Part shown: positions 1-9,407 of the stretch, piece by piece | Layout: every line of letters begins with the position of its first letter | Position numbering within the stretch: position 1 is the first letter of the stretch | Assembly: GCF_900143645.1 (NCBI RefSeq) | Contig: NZ_FRFD01000008.1 | Span: 183,595-247,594, forward strand | Length of the DNA stretch: 64,000 nt | Direction: 5' to 3' | From: Anaerocolumna xylanovorans DSM 12503 | GTDB lineage: Bacteria > Bacillota > Clostridia > Lachnospirales > Lachnospiraceae | Made by a program: the position numbers and the translations under genes | Notes under the pieces: generated by a model | Database searches by the model: none | What the model saw: the letters and a program-made list of their open reading frames with translations, nothing else | What the model was told of the DNA's origin: nothing

Positions 1-782
1 TCAAGATTACCAAGAGCATCTCGGAAGCTCCCTGGGTGGGCTTTAGATATTTCAAGGAATTCTTTCAGGATTCCAACTTTAAGGATGTTATGGTAAATAC
101 ACTGGGAATCAGCTTATTGAAGCTCTGCATCGGTTTTGCTCTTCCGATTATATTCGCCCTGTTACTCAATGAGCTCCGGGGAATGAGATTTAAGAAGGTT
201 ACACAGACCATATCTTATCTGCCCCACTTTCTTTCCTGGGTTGTGCTTGGCGGGATAATGACCACCTGGTTATCCAAGGAAGGAGTTATCAATGATTTCC
301 TGATGATGGTACATATTTTGAAAGAGCCGGTTTCCTTTTTAGGAGAGCCGAAATATTTCTGGGGCGTTGCGTTGATTTCGGATATTTGGAAGGAACTTGG
401 ATGGTCAGCTATTATCTATCTGGCAGCCATAACCGGTGTGGACCAGCAGATTTATGAAGCGGCAACAGTGGATGGTGCCGGCAAGCTGCAGAAGATTTTT
501 TATGTCACTTTGCCCTCTATTACGGGAACCATAGCCATTATGCTCATTCTTCAGGTATCAGGCTTATTAAATTCTAATTTTGACCAGATATTGATATTAA
601 AGAACCAGGTAAATGTGGCAAGAAGTCAGGTAATAGATACTTATGTTTATCAGGTTGGTATGACTCTTGGAAAGTATTCTTACGCAACGGCCGTAGGGTT
701 GTTCAAATCAGTAATTGCTTTAATGTTACTGCTCATTGCTAATAAGACCTGTAAGAAACTTCTCGGAAGGTCCTTGTATTAA
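1..782 (+). CDS. Sugar ABC transporter permease, LplB/YtcP family (5' end outside window)
   Basis: This is the inner-membrane permease of a CUT1-type carbohydrate importer. The reading frame is open from base 3, so the gene starts before the window. About 260 residues are visible, with several hydrophobic segments (for example around ISLLKLCIGFALPIIFALLL). The EAA loop that contacts the ATPase reads YEAATVDGAGKLQKIFYVTLP. Family members are about 300 residues long, so only a short N-terminal piece is missing. A second permease and a binding lipoprotein follow on the same strand. No ATPase gene is present in the visible part; such importers usually share an MsmX-type ATPase encoded elsewhere. 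The substrate is inferred to be an oligosaccharide, because YesM/YesN and a GH94-like enzyme lie downstream. Confidence 0.9.
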   Translation, partial: KITKSISEAPWVGFRYFKEFFQDSNFKDVMVNTLGISLLKLCIGFALPIIFALLLNELRGMRFKKVTQTISYLPHFLSWVVLGGIMTTWLSKEGVINDFLMMVHILKEPVSFLGEPKYFWGVALISDIWKELGWSAIIYLAAITGVDQQIYEAATVDGAGKLQKIFYVTLPSITGTIAIMLILQVSGLLNSNFDQILILKNQVNVARSQVIDTYVYQVGMTLGKYSYATAVGLFKSVIALMLLLIANKTCKKLLGRSLY

Positions 783-811
783 CAAGGGCTGCGAAGAAAC
801 AGGATTATTGA

Positions 812-1747
812 TTGATAGTAAAAGAAAGGATGCAAGATACTGATATGAAAATAAATAAACATAAACATATAAAACGTTCCAGAGGGGCTGTTATTTTTGA
901 CACGTTAAACGCCATATTCATGGTTCTGTTATGCTTCCTCTGCGTTTATCCCATTTGGTATGTTATTGTAAACTCTTTTAATGATGCCAAGGATGCCATG
1001 ATGGGAGGGATATACTGGTGGCCCAGAAAATTATCCCTGGAGAATTACAGGACCGTGTTTGCAGACAGCAGTGTTGCACAGGCTTTTAAGGTAACAATCG
1101 GAAAGACCCTCCTTGGTACCGCCCTCAATGTATTTTTTACTGCTATGGTAGCATATCCGCTGTCCAAGGAGAAGCTGGTGGGAAGAAAGTTTTACATGGC
1201 CATGGGAACGATTACAATGTTCTTTGCAGGCGGTATGATACCCACCTTTATCCTGTTTAAACAGCTGCATTTACTTAATAATTTCTTGGTATATATCATA
1301 CCGGCAGCTTTTAATTTCTTCAACCTGCTGATTTTTATCAATTTCTTCCGCGAAATACCCGCCTCTCTGGAGGAATCCGCCGAAATAGACGGCGCAAGCG
1401 TATGGAAGATCTTTATGAGAATCATACTCCCTCTTTCCAAACCGGTTCTTGCAACCATTGCTTTATTTGCCGGCGTCGGTCAATGGAATGATTATTGGGG
1501 AGGACTTATGTATATGACAAACCGGGTGGACTTAGAACCCATCCAGACCTTTCTTTACCGAATGGTGGCACAGGTACAGTCAAGCCAGATGGCGAACTCA
1601 GCTACTAATATTATAGCTGCGGATACCACTTCCACATCAATTAAACTGGCTGCCATGGTAATCACAACGTTGCCTATATGCTGCGTATACCCCTTCCTTC
1701 AGAAGTATTTCGTGAAGGGAATGATGGTAGGCGCAGTGAAGGAATAA
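812..1747 (+). CDS. Carbohydrate ABC transporter permease, YtcP/CarB family
   Basis: This is the second membrane subunit of the importer, about 311 residues. It has an N-terminal transmembrane segment (FMVLLCFLCVYPIWYVIVNS) and an EAA loop (PASLEESAEIDGASVWKIFM) in its second half. The start is uncertain. A TTG at 812 has AGGA seven bases upstream, while the ATG codons at 830 and 845 have poorly placed ribosome sites; all three give the same membrane core. It lies 29 bases after the upstream permease gene and 21 bases before the lipoprotein gene, so the three form one operon. Family assignment is confident; substrate is not visible. Confidence 0.88.
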   Translation: MIVKERMQDTDMKINKHKHIKRSRGAVIFDTLNAIFMVLLCFLCVYPIWYVIVNSFNDAKDAMMGGIYWWPRKLSLENYRTVFADSSVAQAFKVTIGKTLLGTALNVFFTAMVAYPLSKEKLVGRKFYMAMGTITMFFAGGMIPTFILFKQLHLLNNFLVYIIPAAFNFFNLLIFINFFREIPASLEESAEIDGASVWKIFMRIILPLSKPVLATIALFAGVGQWNDYWGGLMYMTNRVDLEPIQTFLYRMVAQVQSSQMANSATNIIAADTTSTSIKLAAMVITTLPICCVYPFLQKYFVKGMMVGAVKE

Positions 1748-1768
1748 ATTATTTATGGAGGATGTAAA

Positions 1769-3460
1769 ATGAGAAAGAGTTACAAGAAACTGCTATCCCT
1801 TGTACTGGCTTTTGTACTGGTGTTTGGAATAACAGGATGCGGTAAAAAAGATTCAAAAGAGACCGCAGGAAATAATGATACTCCTGCTACAACAAAAGCG
1901 GCAGAGACCCCTGCTGCCGATGCAGAGTCAAATGACGGGGAAACGAAAGAGACAGTACCCGGCTGGCAGCAGCATGCAGATGAAAAGGTTGATTTAACCT
2001 GGTATATCAATTTCGCTTGGTTTACAACACCCTGGGGAGAGAATCTGATATCCAAGACAATTACGGAAGAAACCGGTGTAAATATTAAATTCGTAGTACC
2101 TGCCGGCAATGAAGCGGAAAAATTAAACTCCCTTATTGCTTCCGATTCACTTCCTGACCTGGTAACATTGGGCTGGTGGGAACCCCAGGTTGGTGATATG
2201 ATTGAAGACGGCATGGTTTATGCTTTGGATGAGCTGGCGAAAGAATATGACCCTTATTGGTTTGACGTGGCAGATTCCGGACGTGTTGGCTGGTTTACCC
2301 AGGAAGACGGACATATCTATGGATATCCTAACTCCTCTTTCTCTCCTGCTGACTATGAGAAATATGACAATATTCCCTCCAACCAGACTTTCCTTGTAAG
2401 AAAGGATATGTATGAAGCAATCGGAAGTCCTGATATGACAACACCGGAAGGCTTTAAAGATGCTGTAAAAGCTGCTAAGGAAAAATATCCGGAAGTAAAC
2501 GGGCAGCCTTTGATTCCTATCGGAGCACATGAGTTCGCTTCCAACGGAAATAATTCTTTTGACCTGTTTTTAAGCAACTTCCTTGCTATTCCTTATGAAA
2601 AAGATGGTAAAATCTACGATAGGTACTCAGACCCCGAGCTTACAAGATGGTTAAAAACTTTCAGAGAGTTGGGTTCGGAAGGTTATCTGGCAGATGATAT
2701 TTTTATCGACAAGAGATCACAAATGGAAGAAAAAATGGCACAGGGACGTTACTTCTGTATGTTATATCAGAGAACAGACCTGGCGAATCAGGAAAAAATA
2801 CTTTATGAGAATGATCCTAACAGCATCTACATTGCAGTGGACGGACCTAAGAACAGCAAGGGTGATGCTTATACTTTACCCGGTACAGGTATCAATGGCT
2901 GGACACTTACTTTAATCTCCAAGAATTGTGAGCATCCTGACCGTGCTATCCAGTTATTCTCCTACCTTATGAGTGAGCATGGACAGTTGATGACCTGGTT
3001 AGGTGTAGAGGGTGTAACCTGGGATAATGTTGATGGGAAACCTACTATGAAGCCGGAAATCAGACAGCTGGCGAATACTGACAGAGCTACTTATGATAAG
3101 CAGTACGGCTCTGATTCCTGCTTCTGGATGTTCCAGGATAATGCTATGGCATTAAAATGGGCTGAAAAGACTCCCGAGCCCTTAGGACAGATGGAGCGCT
3201 GGACATATCCTTATGTTATGACCACTTCCCAGTATGATGTAACCCTTCTTTCTGGCTCCGATGAGGCAGATATCCAGTCCAAGGTAGACAATGAATGGGG
3301 TGTCGTTCTTCCTAAGCTGCTTTTGGCTGATTCTGACGAGAAGTTTGATTCCATCATGAATGACTTCAATAAGAAGAAGCAGGAGTGGGGATATGACAAG
3401 GTTCTTGCAGCTAAGACCGAGTTAATGAATCAGGCTAAGAAGAAATTAGGTATTCAGTAA
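1769..3460 (+). CDS. Extracellular solute-binding lipoprotein of the sugar importer
   Basis: A 563-residue substrate-binding protein. The signal peptide carries a lipobox (GITGC), so the mature protein is lipid-anchored to the outer face of the membrane. It is followed by a Lys/Thr/Glu-rich linker and a large binding domain of the LplA/YtcQ type, which is longer (about 500-560 residues) than ordinary family 1 sugar binders. A GGAGG ribosome site lies eight bases before the ATG. It is the last gene of the importer operon and is followed at once by a strong terminator. Many tryptophan and tyrosine residues (e.g. WYINFAWFTTPWGE) fit carbohydrate stacking, but the actual ligand is unknown. Confidence 0.9.
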   Translation: MRKSYKKLLSLVLAFVLVFGITGCGKKDSKETAGNNDTPATTKAAETPAADAESNDGETKETVPGWQQHADEKVDLTWYINFAWFTTPWGENLISKTITEETGVNIKFVVPAGNEAEKLNSLIASDSLPDLVTLGWWEPQVGDMIEDGMVYALDELAKEYDPYWFDVADSGRVGWFTQEDGHIYGYPNSSFSPADYEKYDNIPSNQTFLVRKDMYEAIGSPDMTTPEGFKDAVKAAKEKYPEVNGQPLIPIGAHEFASNGNNSFDLFLSNFLAIPYEKDGKIYDRYSDPELTRWLKTFRELGSEGYLADDIFIDKRSQMEEKMAQGRYFCMLYQRTDLANQEKILYENDPNSIYIAVDGPKNSKGDAYTLPGTGINGWTLTLISKNCEHPDRAIQLFSYLMSEHGQLMTWLGVEGVTWDNVDGKPTMKPEIRQLANTDRATYDKQYGSDSCFWMFQDNAMALKWAEKTPEPLGQMERWTYPYVMTTSQYDVTLLSGSDEADIQSKVDNEWGVVLPKLLLADSDEKFDSIMNDFNKKKQEWGYDKVLAAKTELMNQAKKKLGIQ

Positions 3461-3480
3461 CATTCTAATATAGTATGACA

Positions 3481-3523
3481 ACGGGAAAACAGCCTGATGT
3501 AGAATCAGGTTGTTTTTTCCCGT
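3481..3523 (+). terminator. Rho-independent terminator after the importer operon
   Basis: A hairpin with an 18-base left arm starting ACGGGAAAACAGCC and a right arm ending in TTTTTTCCCGT. The inner stem CCTGAT/ATCAGG is followed by a T run. It closes the permease/permease/lipoprotein operon. Confidence 0.85.
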
Positions 3524-3630
3524 AATATTATCTATGACAATCTATGGAATAAAAACATTTTATGGTATAAAATTAACTTAATGAAAACATACAGCTGAAC
3601 AAATTATCAGAAAAGGTTGGGTAGAGCCTG

Positions 3631-5415
3631 GTGAAGCGGATAAAGCAATACTTTTCCTCCTTAAAACTGAATTATAAAATAGCGCTGCTTACCCTGGCAA
3701 TCCTCGTTCTTCCGCTGGCAGTACTTTCTTCCCTGTTCTTTGAGAATTACAAGGAATCCAGAATCAGGGAAAAGGTAAAAAACGCAGAGATTAATTTTAC
3801 CCAAAATTACGAGCAGATACAAAAGAACGTGGAAATGTGCCAGATGTCAACCCAGGTAATGATGAACAGCCAGAATTTCTGGGCTTATGTACAGCGTTTT
3901 GCAAATGGTGAAAAGTTTAAGACCGAAGAGCTTCTGGCCTTCTATCATACGGAAATAAAGGCCCTTGAGAAAATTGTAAATTCTAACCCCTACCTTTATC
4001 AGGTAAGGGTATATGTACCTTATAAGAACATTCCGGAAATGATGCCGGTATTGTACCGGATGAGCAGAATGAAAAGGTTAAGCTGGGGAGATGGGATGCC
4101 GGTAAGCGGGACCTGGCAGTTTGATTACGAAGACGATATCTTTCCCAACTATTCTTCTACCGGCAAGCTTCATCTGGTTGCCCTGGTAACGGAGAAATCC
4201 ATGGATAACGGAGAAAAAGCCATGATAGAGGTATCCACCAAAATGGATCTTTTATTTCCACAGATGTATTCTCCGACGGAAAATGAATGGACTTGCTTTG
4301 TGGACGGAAACGGAAACTTTCATTATGATTTTAATTATAAAAGCAGGTGGAGCAGTTGCCTGGATGAGATTCTTAAGAAAAAGCCCAAGGACCTTGATAC
4401 CATTTACTATAAGGAAATGCTCCTTCAGGGAGAGCCGGTATTGGTATGCTTCAAGCCCGTAAAGGAGCTGTCCGGCACAATCTTTCGAGTGGTCAGCTTA
4501 AAAAAAGAATATGCTTCTGTCAGAATATTCCGAAATGTATTCTGGAGCAGCTTTTGTGTGTTGACACTGCTCCTTCTGCTTTTGTCTGACCGGATGATCC
4601 GATTGGTACTAAAACGGTTTTACGACATAATGGATGCAGTTCACCTGGTGCAGAAGGGAGAGCTGGAAGTAAGGATTGAGGAAGCCGGTTCCGATGAATT
4701 CGGGGAGTTGGGCATACAAATCAATAAAATGCTGGACCGGATCAGCCTTTTAATGGAGGATAATTTAAAACGGGAGCTCTTGGTAAAAGATTCGGAAATC
4801 AGGGCCCTTCAGAACCAGATTAATGCACATTTTATCTATAATGTTCTGGAATCCGTAAAGATGATGGCAGAGGTGGAGGAAAAATATGCGATAGCAGATG
4901 CAGTTACTGCTCTTGGCAAGCTTTTGCGCTACAGTATGAAATGGGTGTCCAAAAACGTAACCGTAAGCGAGGAAATTGATTACATTAAGAATTACCTGAC
5001 CTTAATCAATTTACGTTTTGATTATGAAATCTACTTAAGTCTCAATATACCGGATATTATCTACAAGCAGGAGATTCCGAAAATGTCTCTCCAGCCGATT
5101 ATCGAAAATGCCATATACCATGGGATTGAAGAAATCGCAGAGGATACCAGTATCTATATGAAGGGTATTCTCTGTAATGGTTACTGCATCATAGAAATTA
5201 CGGATTCCGGCAAGGGAATGACAGAGGAAGAGATAGCAAATCTCCAAAAGAAAATACAAGGAGAAGTTGAGACAGCAGGGAGCTCCGGTAATGGCATCGG
5301 GCTTAAGAATGTGCAGGACCGCATTAAAATCAGTTTTGGGGATGAGTATGGTATCAGCATTGCTTCCAGGAAGGATTGCTATACGAAGGTTTGTGTGAAG
5401 ATTCCTCTTGGTTAA
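3631..5415 (+). CDS. Sensor histidine kinase, YesM family
   Basis: A 594-residue membrane kinase starting at GTG. A transmembrane helix near residues 17-36 is followed by an extracellular sensor domain of about 260 residues and a second helix near 303-322. Then come a HAMP linker, the His_kinase (PF06580) region and a HATPase domain. The phospho-acceptor motif reads NAHFIYNVLES with His400; the usual NPHF is NAHF here. ATP-binding signatures are NAIYHGIEE and GNGIGLKNVQ. It probably senses an extracellular saccharide or the loaded binding protein and phosphorylates the YesN-type regulator encoded 115 bases downstream. The pair commonly controls LplB/YtcP-type importers such as the one just upstream. 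Confidence 0.93.
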   Translation: MKRIKQYFSSLKLNYKIALLTLAILVLPLAVLSSLFFENYKESRIREKVKNAEINFTQNYEQIQKNVEMCQMSTQVMMNSQNFWAYVQRFANGEKFKTEELLAFYHTEIKALEKIVNSNPYLYQVRVYVPYKNIPEMMPVLYRMSRMKRLSWGDGMPVSGTWQFDYEDDIFPNYSSTGKLHLVALVTEKSMDNGEKAMIEVSTKMDLLFPQMYSPTENEWTCFVDGNGNFHYDFNYKSRWSSCLDEILKKKPKDLDTIYYKEMLLQGEPVLVCFKPVKELSGTIFRVVSLKKEYASVRIFRNVFWSSFCVLTLLLLLLSDRMIRLVLKRFYDIMDAVHLVQKGELEVRIEEAGSDEFGELGIQINKMLDRISLLMEDNLKRELLVKDSEIRALQNQINAHFIYNVLESVKMMAEVEEKYAIADAVTALGKLLRYSMKWVSKNVTVSEEIDYIKNYLTLINLRFDYEIYLSLNIPDIIYKQEIPKMSLQPIIENAIYHGIEEIAEDTSIYMKGILCNGYCIIEITDSGKGMTEEEIANLQKKIQGEVETAGSSGNGIGLKNVQDRIKISFGDEYGISIASRKDCYTKVCVKIPLG

Positions 5416-5455
5416 ACTCTGTCAAGGGGGAGCATACATAAAAGAAAGAGGTCAG

Positions 5456-5515
5456 GTTGAAAAATGAAATTTTCAACTACTTATTCAGGAATATCCAATC
5501 AAAGATTTGATATTC
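5456..5515 (+). repeat. Two-hairpin leader element, copy 1
   Basis: Hairpin A is GTTGAAAA/TTTTCAAC at 5456-5477. Hairpin B is GAATATCCAATC/GATTTGATATTC at 5489-5515, with one mismatch. It ends 15 bases before the ATG of the response regulator, directly upstream of its ribosome site. The same arrangement recurs at 16669-16733 and 37318-37375, with partial copies elsewhere. Confidence 0.7.
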
Positions 5516-5530
5516 ACGAGAGAGGTTATC

Positions 5531-6979
5531 ATGCAAAAACTGTTAATTGTGGAAGATGAGAAGATGATCCGCCAGGGAATTGCGGCCATCGCGGAACGTT
5601 CACCGGTGGATATAGAAGAAATTATACAATGCAAAAATGGAGAAGAAGCACTGGAGATTCTAACAAATACAAAAATCGACGTGATGATAACGGATATCCG
5701 TATGCCGAAAAAGGACGGTATTACATTGGTAAAGGAAATGAATGACCTGTCCCATGTGCCAAAGGTCATAGTAATCAGCGGATATGACGACTTTTCTTAT
5801 GTGGTGGAGCTATTGCGCCACGGGGCCAGGGAATATCTGCTAAAGCCCATAGAAAGGGAAAAGATTGTGTCTGTCCTGCAAAAGTTGGACGAAGAAATAA
5901 AAGCAGAATCTCAAAGGCAGAATGATGTGGTGAAAGTCGGGCTCCAGCAGCTAAAATATATGCTGATGAATGAAAATATCAGTGAGGCGGAAATCATCAC
6001 CATCGAAAAACAGTATACAGAATACTTTCTTAAGGGCGACTATTGTATTATTTGCACAAACTATAAGGCCAGCCAGAGCTTTTTCATGGAGGGAGTTATT
6101 CTGCTGGAGGATGTATGCGGGCAGAGTGTCTTTATTGTGCCAACTTCCTTAAAAGAACCTCTTCTCTGCCAGAAATTAAAGGATTATTATGTGGGAGTCA
6201 GCAGGGGATATACATATTTAGGCCAATTAAGAGAAGCTTATAAGGAGGCCCTGCAGGCCAGAAAGAATGCTTTTGCCATGGGTAACAGCATTACGGAATA
6301 TGAAAGACAGGAAGAAGAGCAGGATGCTGTTTCGGAGGAAATGATCCGCCAGTTTATTCAGCTTGTGGGAACGGATAAGATTGCAGAAGCTTTGAAGATG
6401 CTGGGGAAGATTCTTTACCAGACCAGGCAGGGAATTACCTCACCGGACTGCTTTAAGGATATTATGAACCGGATTGTGGAGGGAATCTGCGAAAATTATA
6501 AGAATCTTCTAGGGGATATGGAGGAAGAGATATCGCTTCTTAAGAAGGTCTATGATTATGACAATGCAGGTGCCTATTATGAAGCCCTGACTATGTGGGT
6601 GGAAAAAATTTTAATAGAATTTGATAACTATAAGAATAAACAAAAAATAAACAAAGCGTTGGCATTTATACAGGAGAATTATAACAGGGATCTTAACATG
6701 GCAGTGGTGTCAAATCACATTTCCATGAATTACTCTCTTTTTTCCTATTGCTTTAAGGAGTTTATAGGAATGAATTTCATAAACTACTTAAAAAATATCA
6801 GAATTAATGAGGCGAAAAGGCTCCTGGAAGAGACGGACGAGAAAATTCTTGATATCAGCAGTATGATCGGATATGAGAACGAAAAACACTTTACGAAACT
6901 ATTCAGGTCTGTGACGGGAGTGACCCCATCGGAATATCGAAAGAATGCCCAGGTGGGTAAGAGAAATACGCACCCTTAA
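5531..6979 (+). CDS. Response regulator, YesN family (receiver + AraC-type HTH)
   Basis: A 482-residue regulator. The N-terminal receiver domain has acidic residues in VEDEKM and the phospho-acceptor Asp55 in ITDIRMP. A middle region of unknown fold follows, and the last ~100 residues form two AraC-type helix-turn-helix motifs (from INKALAFIQENYNRDLNM to the C-terminus). An upstream TTG in the same frame (5507) lies inside hairpin B, so the ATG at 5531 is preferred; it has AGAGAGG upstream. It follows the YesM-type kinase and is expected to activate the neighbouring importer and GH94 genes. Confidence 0.93.
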   Translation: MQKLLIVEDEKMIRQGIAAIAERSPVDIEEIIQCKNGEEALEILTNTKIDVMITDIRMPKKDGITLVKEMNDLSHVPKVIVISGYDDFSYVVELLRHGAREYLLKPIEREKIVSVLQKLDEEIKAESQRQNDVVKVGLQQLKYMLMNENISEAEIITIEKQYTEYFLKGDYCIICTNYKASQSFFMEGVILLEDVCGQSVFIVPTSLKEPLLCQKLKDYYVGVSRGYTYLGQLREAYKEALQARKNAFAMGNSITEYERQEEEQDAVSEEMIRQFIQLVGTDKIAEALKMLGKILYQTRQGITSPDCFKDIMNRIVEGICENYKNLLGDMEEEISLLKKVYDYDNAGAYYEALTMWVEKILIEFDNYKNKQKINKALAFIQENYNRDLNMAVVSNHISMNYSLFSYCFKEFIGMNFINYLKNIRINEAKRLLEETDEKILDISSMIGYENEKHFTKLFRSVTGVTPSEYRKNAQVGKRNTHP

Positions 6980-7041
6980 CAGTCAGGAAGTTCTTCCGCA
7001 TTACAGTTTATCTGTAACGGGAGAGGTAGAATGGGAGAGAT

Positions 7042-9147
7042 ATGTTGCGAAAGAATCAAATAGCCTTTAAACTTAACGGAATTATATTGATTCCTGTTAT
7101 ATTTATCATTGCCCTGGGGGTGGTATCCTTCTTAAAGTCCTCGGGAGAACTTAAGAAAAGTTATGAAGAATCCGGTATGGCATCTCTGACCATGCTGGAA
7201 AGCTATTTTGACATGGGGTTTGAATCCGTAAGCAGTATGGCAAACCAGATCATTACCAATGAAAGTATCAAGAAATACTATTCCGGAAACTATCAGGAGG
7301 AACCGGCGAAGGAACTGGAAGAGTACAAAACTATTCAAAATATTGTCGGTTCCAATGCAGTAAACAGCTCCGTAGTGGAGGATATTTTCCTTTTTGGAAA
7401 TTATGGCAAGGGGATATCTACAAGAGGTGCTCTTTCGGATAATTTATACGACAGTTTCCAAGCTTCAGAAGAGGGAAAAGCCTTTATAAGCGCGAAAGCA
7501 CGTTTTTTGTGGAGTGGGTATCACAAATATTTCGATGAACTGGTAAAGATTGACGGAAAGCATTACGGCACCTCCTTAAGCTACTATTTATATAGTACCT
7601 CCAACAAGAAAATAGGCCTTGTAGTGATTGATGTCAAAGAGGATTTCTTCCGAAATGCCATGAAAAATACCAGTTTTGGCGAGGGTACCATTGTGGGATA
7701 TCTGACAAAAGACGGAAAAGAAATCATTAACGGTAAGGTAAAGGAGGATTTCCGGTTTTCAGATACGAAGATGTATGCAGACAGCTTTATGGCTAAGGGA
7801 ACAGGTACTGCGGTAAAAAAGCAGGAAATGTCTGGTGAGAGCAGGTACGTAGAATATGGAGGGGAAAAATACCTGTATCTTTCCCTGCCGATGCAAAAGG
7901 GAAATATGATGCTTTTTGCAATGATACCGGAAAAAGACATAACGGGAAGTTCGAGGGAACAGCTGCTTCTTACGGTATTTTTTGTTATAGCGGCAAGTTT
8001 TATCGCGCTTCTTGTAGGCAGCAGGGTGGCAGCCGGTATTGGAAGGGCTATTAAGAGAACCAATGAAGTGCTGATAAAGACAGCGCAGGGAAATCTCACC
8101 GTTCATCTGAATATGAAAAGAAAAGATGAATTCAGCCAGCTGGCAGTGGGAATAAATACCATGATACAAGGGGTGAAGGTACTGATAAGTCAGGTTCTTG
8201 GAGGAAGCGGCGAGGTCTCACAAATAGCCTTTGAGATAAGCGGGAATGCAGAACTTCTTATCACCTCTGCCGGTAAAATTGAAAAGACGGTGGAAGAATT
8301 GGAAGCAGGAGCAGAGAGCCAGGCGGAGGACACAAGGGTCTGCTTTAACAAAATGGAAGAATTGTCAGGACAGATTGAACTTGTAAAAGAAAAGACCGAT
8401 ACCATTACAAAGCTTACATCCGAAGCAAAGCTGATTTCCGGAAAAGGTACGGAAATCGTAAATGATTTGTCGAAGAAGGCTTCCGATACTCAGGAAATTA
8501 CAGAAAGAATTATTGGTGATATCGGGAAATTAGAAGAAAAGTCTCTGGCAGTGAGCAAAATAATCGGTACGATGAATGAAATTGCCGAGCAGACCGGCCT
8601 TTTGTCTTTGAATGCTTCCATTGAAGCGGCCAGGGCAGGGGAGGAAGGCAAGGGCTTTGCCGTCGTAGCGGATGAAATCCGAAAGCTTGCTGCGAAATCG
8701 AAAGAAGCGGCGGACCAGATAAGCGGCATTATTGCCGAAATGGCAGGCCAGACAAGGAATACGGTAATTACTGCCAAGGCTGCCCAGGATACCCTTCATA
8801 ACCAGAGGCTGGCGCTGGATGGCACAGTGGATGTATTTTACGGAGTCAGCCAAAATGTAGAAAATCTGGCAGTCAATATGTCTGATATTATCGCAAGCTT
8901 TGAGATAATCAGACATTCCAAGGAGGAAGCACTAAGAGCCGTGGAAGGAATTGCTTCTGCTGCCAGGCAGACTGCAGAGGAAGCGGAAGAGCTGGGAGCG
9001 ACCGCTGCCGGTCAGCTGCTTTATGCCCAGGATTTAAAGCAGACAGCTTTGCGGCTCACAGGTACGGTAAGAGAGCTGGAGGAGTCAGCAGGGGTGTTTG
9101 TGGTGGAGGACAAAGATGCCGCAGAACAGCTTCATGAGGGAGTGTAA
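7042..9147 (+). CDS. Methyl-accepting chemotaxis protein
   Basis: A 701-residue chemoreceptor. A transmembrane helix near residues 12-30 is followed by an extracellular Cache-like sensor of about 270 residues and a second helix near 309-333. A HAMP domain and a long coiled-coil signalling domain follow. The hairpin tip that contacts CheA/CheW is clear (EQTGLLSLNASIEAARAGEE). It lies 62 bases after the yesN-type gene on the same strand and ends at its own terminator. Co-location with a sugar sensor kinase and importer suggests that the cell swims toward the sugar it transports; this is inference. Confidence 0.93.
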   Translation: MLRKNQIAFKLNGIILIPVIFIIALGVVSFLKSSGELKKSYEESGMASLTMLESYFDMGFESVSSMANQIITNESIKKYYSGNYQEEPAKELEEYKTIQNIVGSNAVNSSVVEDIFLFGNYGKGISTRGALSDNLYDSFQASEEGKAFISAKARFLWSGYHKYFDELVKIDGKHYGTSLSYYLYSTSNKKIGLVVIDVKEDFFRNAMKNTSFGEGTIVGYLTKDGKEIINGKVKEDFRFSDTKMYADSFMAKGTGTAVKKQEMSGESRYVEYGGEKYLYLSLPMQKGNMMLFAMIPEKDITGSSREQLLLTVFFVIAASFIALLVGSRVAAGIGRAIKRTNEVLIKTAQGNLTVHLNMKRKDEFSQLAVGINTMIQGVKVLISQVLGGSGEVSQIAFEISGNAELLITSAGKIEKTVEELEAGAESQAEDTRVCFNKMEELSGQIELVKEKTDTITKLTSEAKLISGKGTEIVNDLSKKASDTQEITERIIGDIGKLEEKSLAVSKIIGTMNEIAEQTGLLSLNASIEAARAGEEGKGFAVVADEIRKLAAKSKEAADQISGIIAEMAGQTRNTVITAKAAQDTLHNQRLALDGTVDVFYGVSQNVENLAVNMSDIIASFEIIRHSKEEALRAVEGIASAARQTAEEAEELGATAAGQLLYAQDLKQTALRLTGTVRELEESAGVFVVEDKDAAEQLHEGV

Positions 9148-9199
9148 TAGAATAAATAAGATGAAATCCTAAATCGGGGAATTTTATTAACAGAAAGAA

Positions 9200-9231
9200 A
9201 ACAGCCTGATTAAAATTAGGTTGTTTTTTTT
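9200..9231 (+). terminator. Rho-independent terminator after the chemoreceptor gene
   Basis: Stem AACAGCCTGATT pairs with AATTAGGTTGTT (with G-T wobbles), followed by eight T. The core stem is nearly the same as in the terminator at 3481. Confidence 0.8.
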
Positions 9232-9407
9232 ATTCGCATTGTATATAATTTCAATTATAACAAGAAAAAACATGTAAAATTAGGTGACAATGGACAATGA
9301 AAAACAAACTGTAAGTGCTATGATGCGGGAATTCATCGAAACGATTTTATTTCACTTTTTAAACAAAAGCTTGCCTGGCAATAACTTGAGGGCGGATTGG
9401 AGAGGAC

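Noticed and set aside
5456..5515. Considered the two-hairpin element a MITE or an insertion-sequence end
   Set aside because: No target-site duplication or terminal inverted repeats around the whole element are visible, and its position relative to start codons is too regular. A genome-wide scan would settle it.
7584..8099. 171-codon open frame antisense to the chemoreceptor gene
   Set aside because: It lies fully inside a well-supported coding gene, has no ribosome site and its translation has no domain pattern; it mirrors codon bias of the sense strand. The same applies to the other long antisense frames in carB, nrdD and the GH94-like gene.
3481..9231. Near-identical terminator stems at 3481 and 9200 as a regulatory repeat pair
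   Set aside because: The shared CAGCCTGAT stem is short, and similar G+C-rich stems are common in terminators. No evidence of a function beyond termination.
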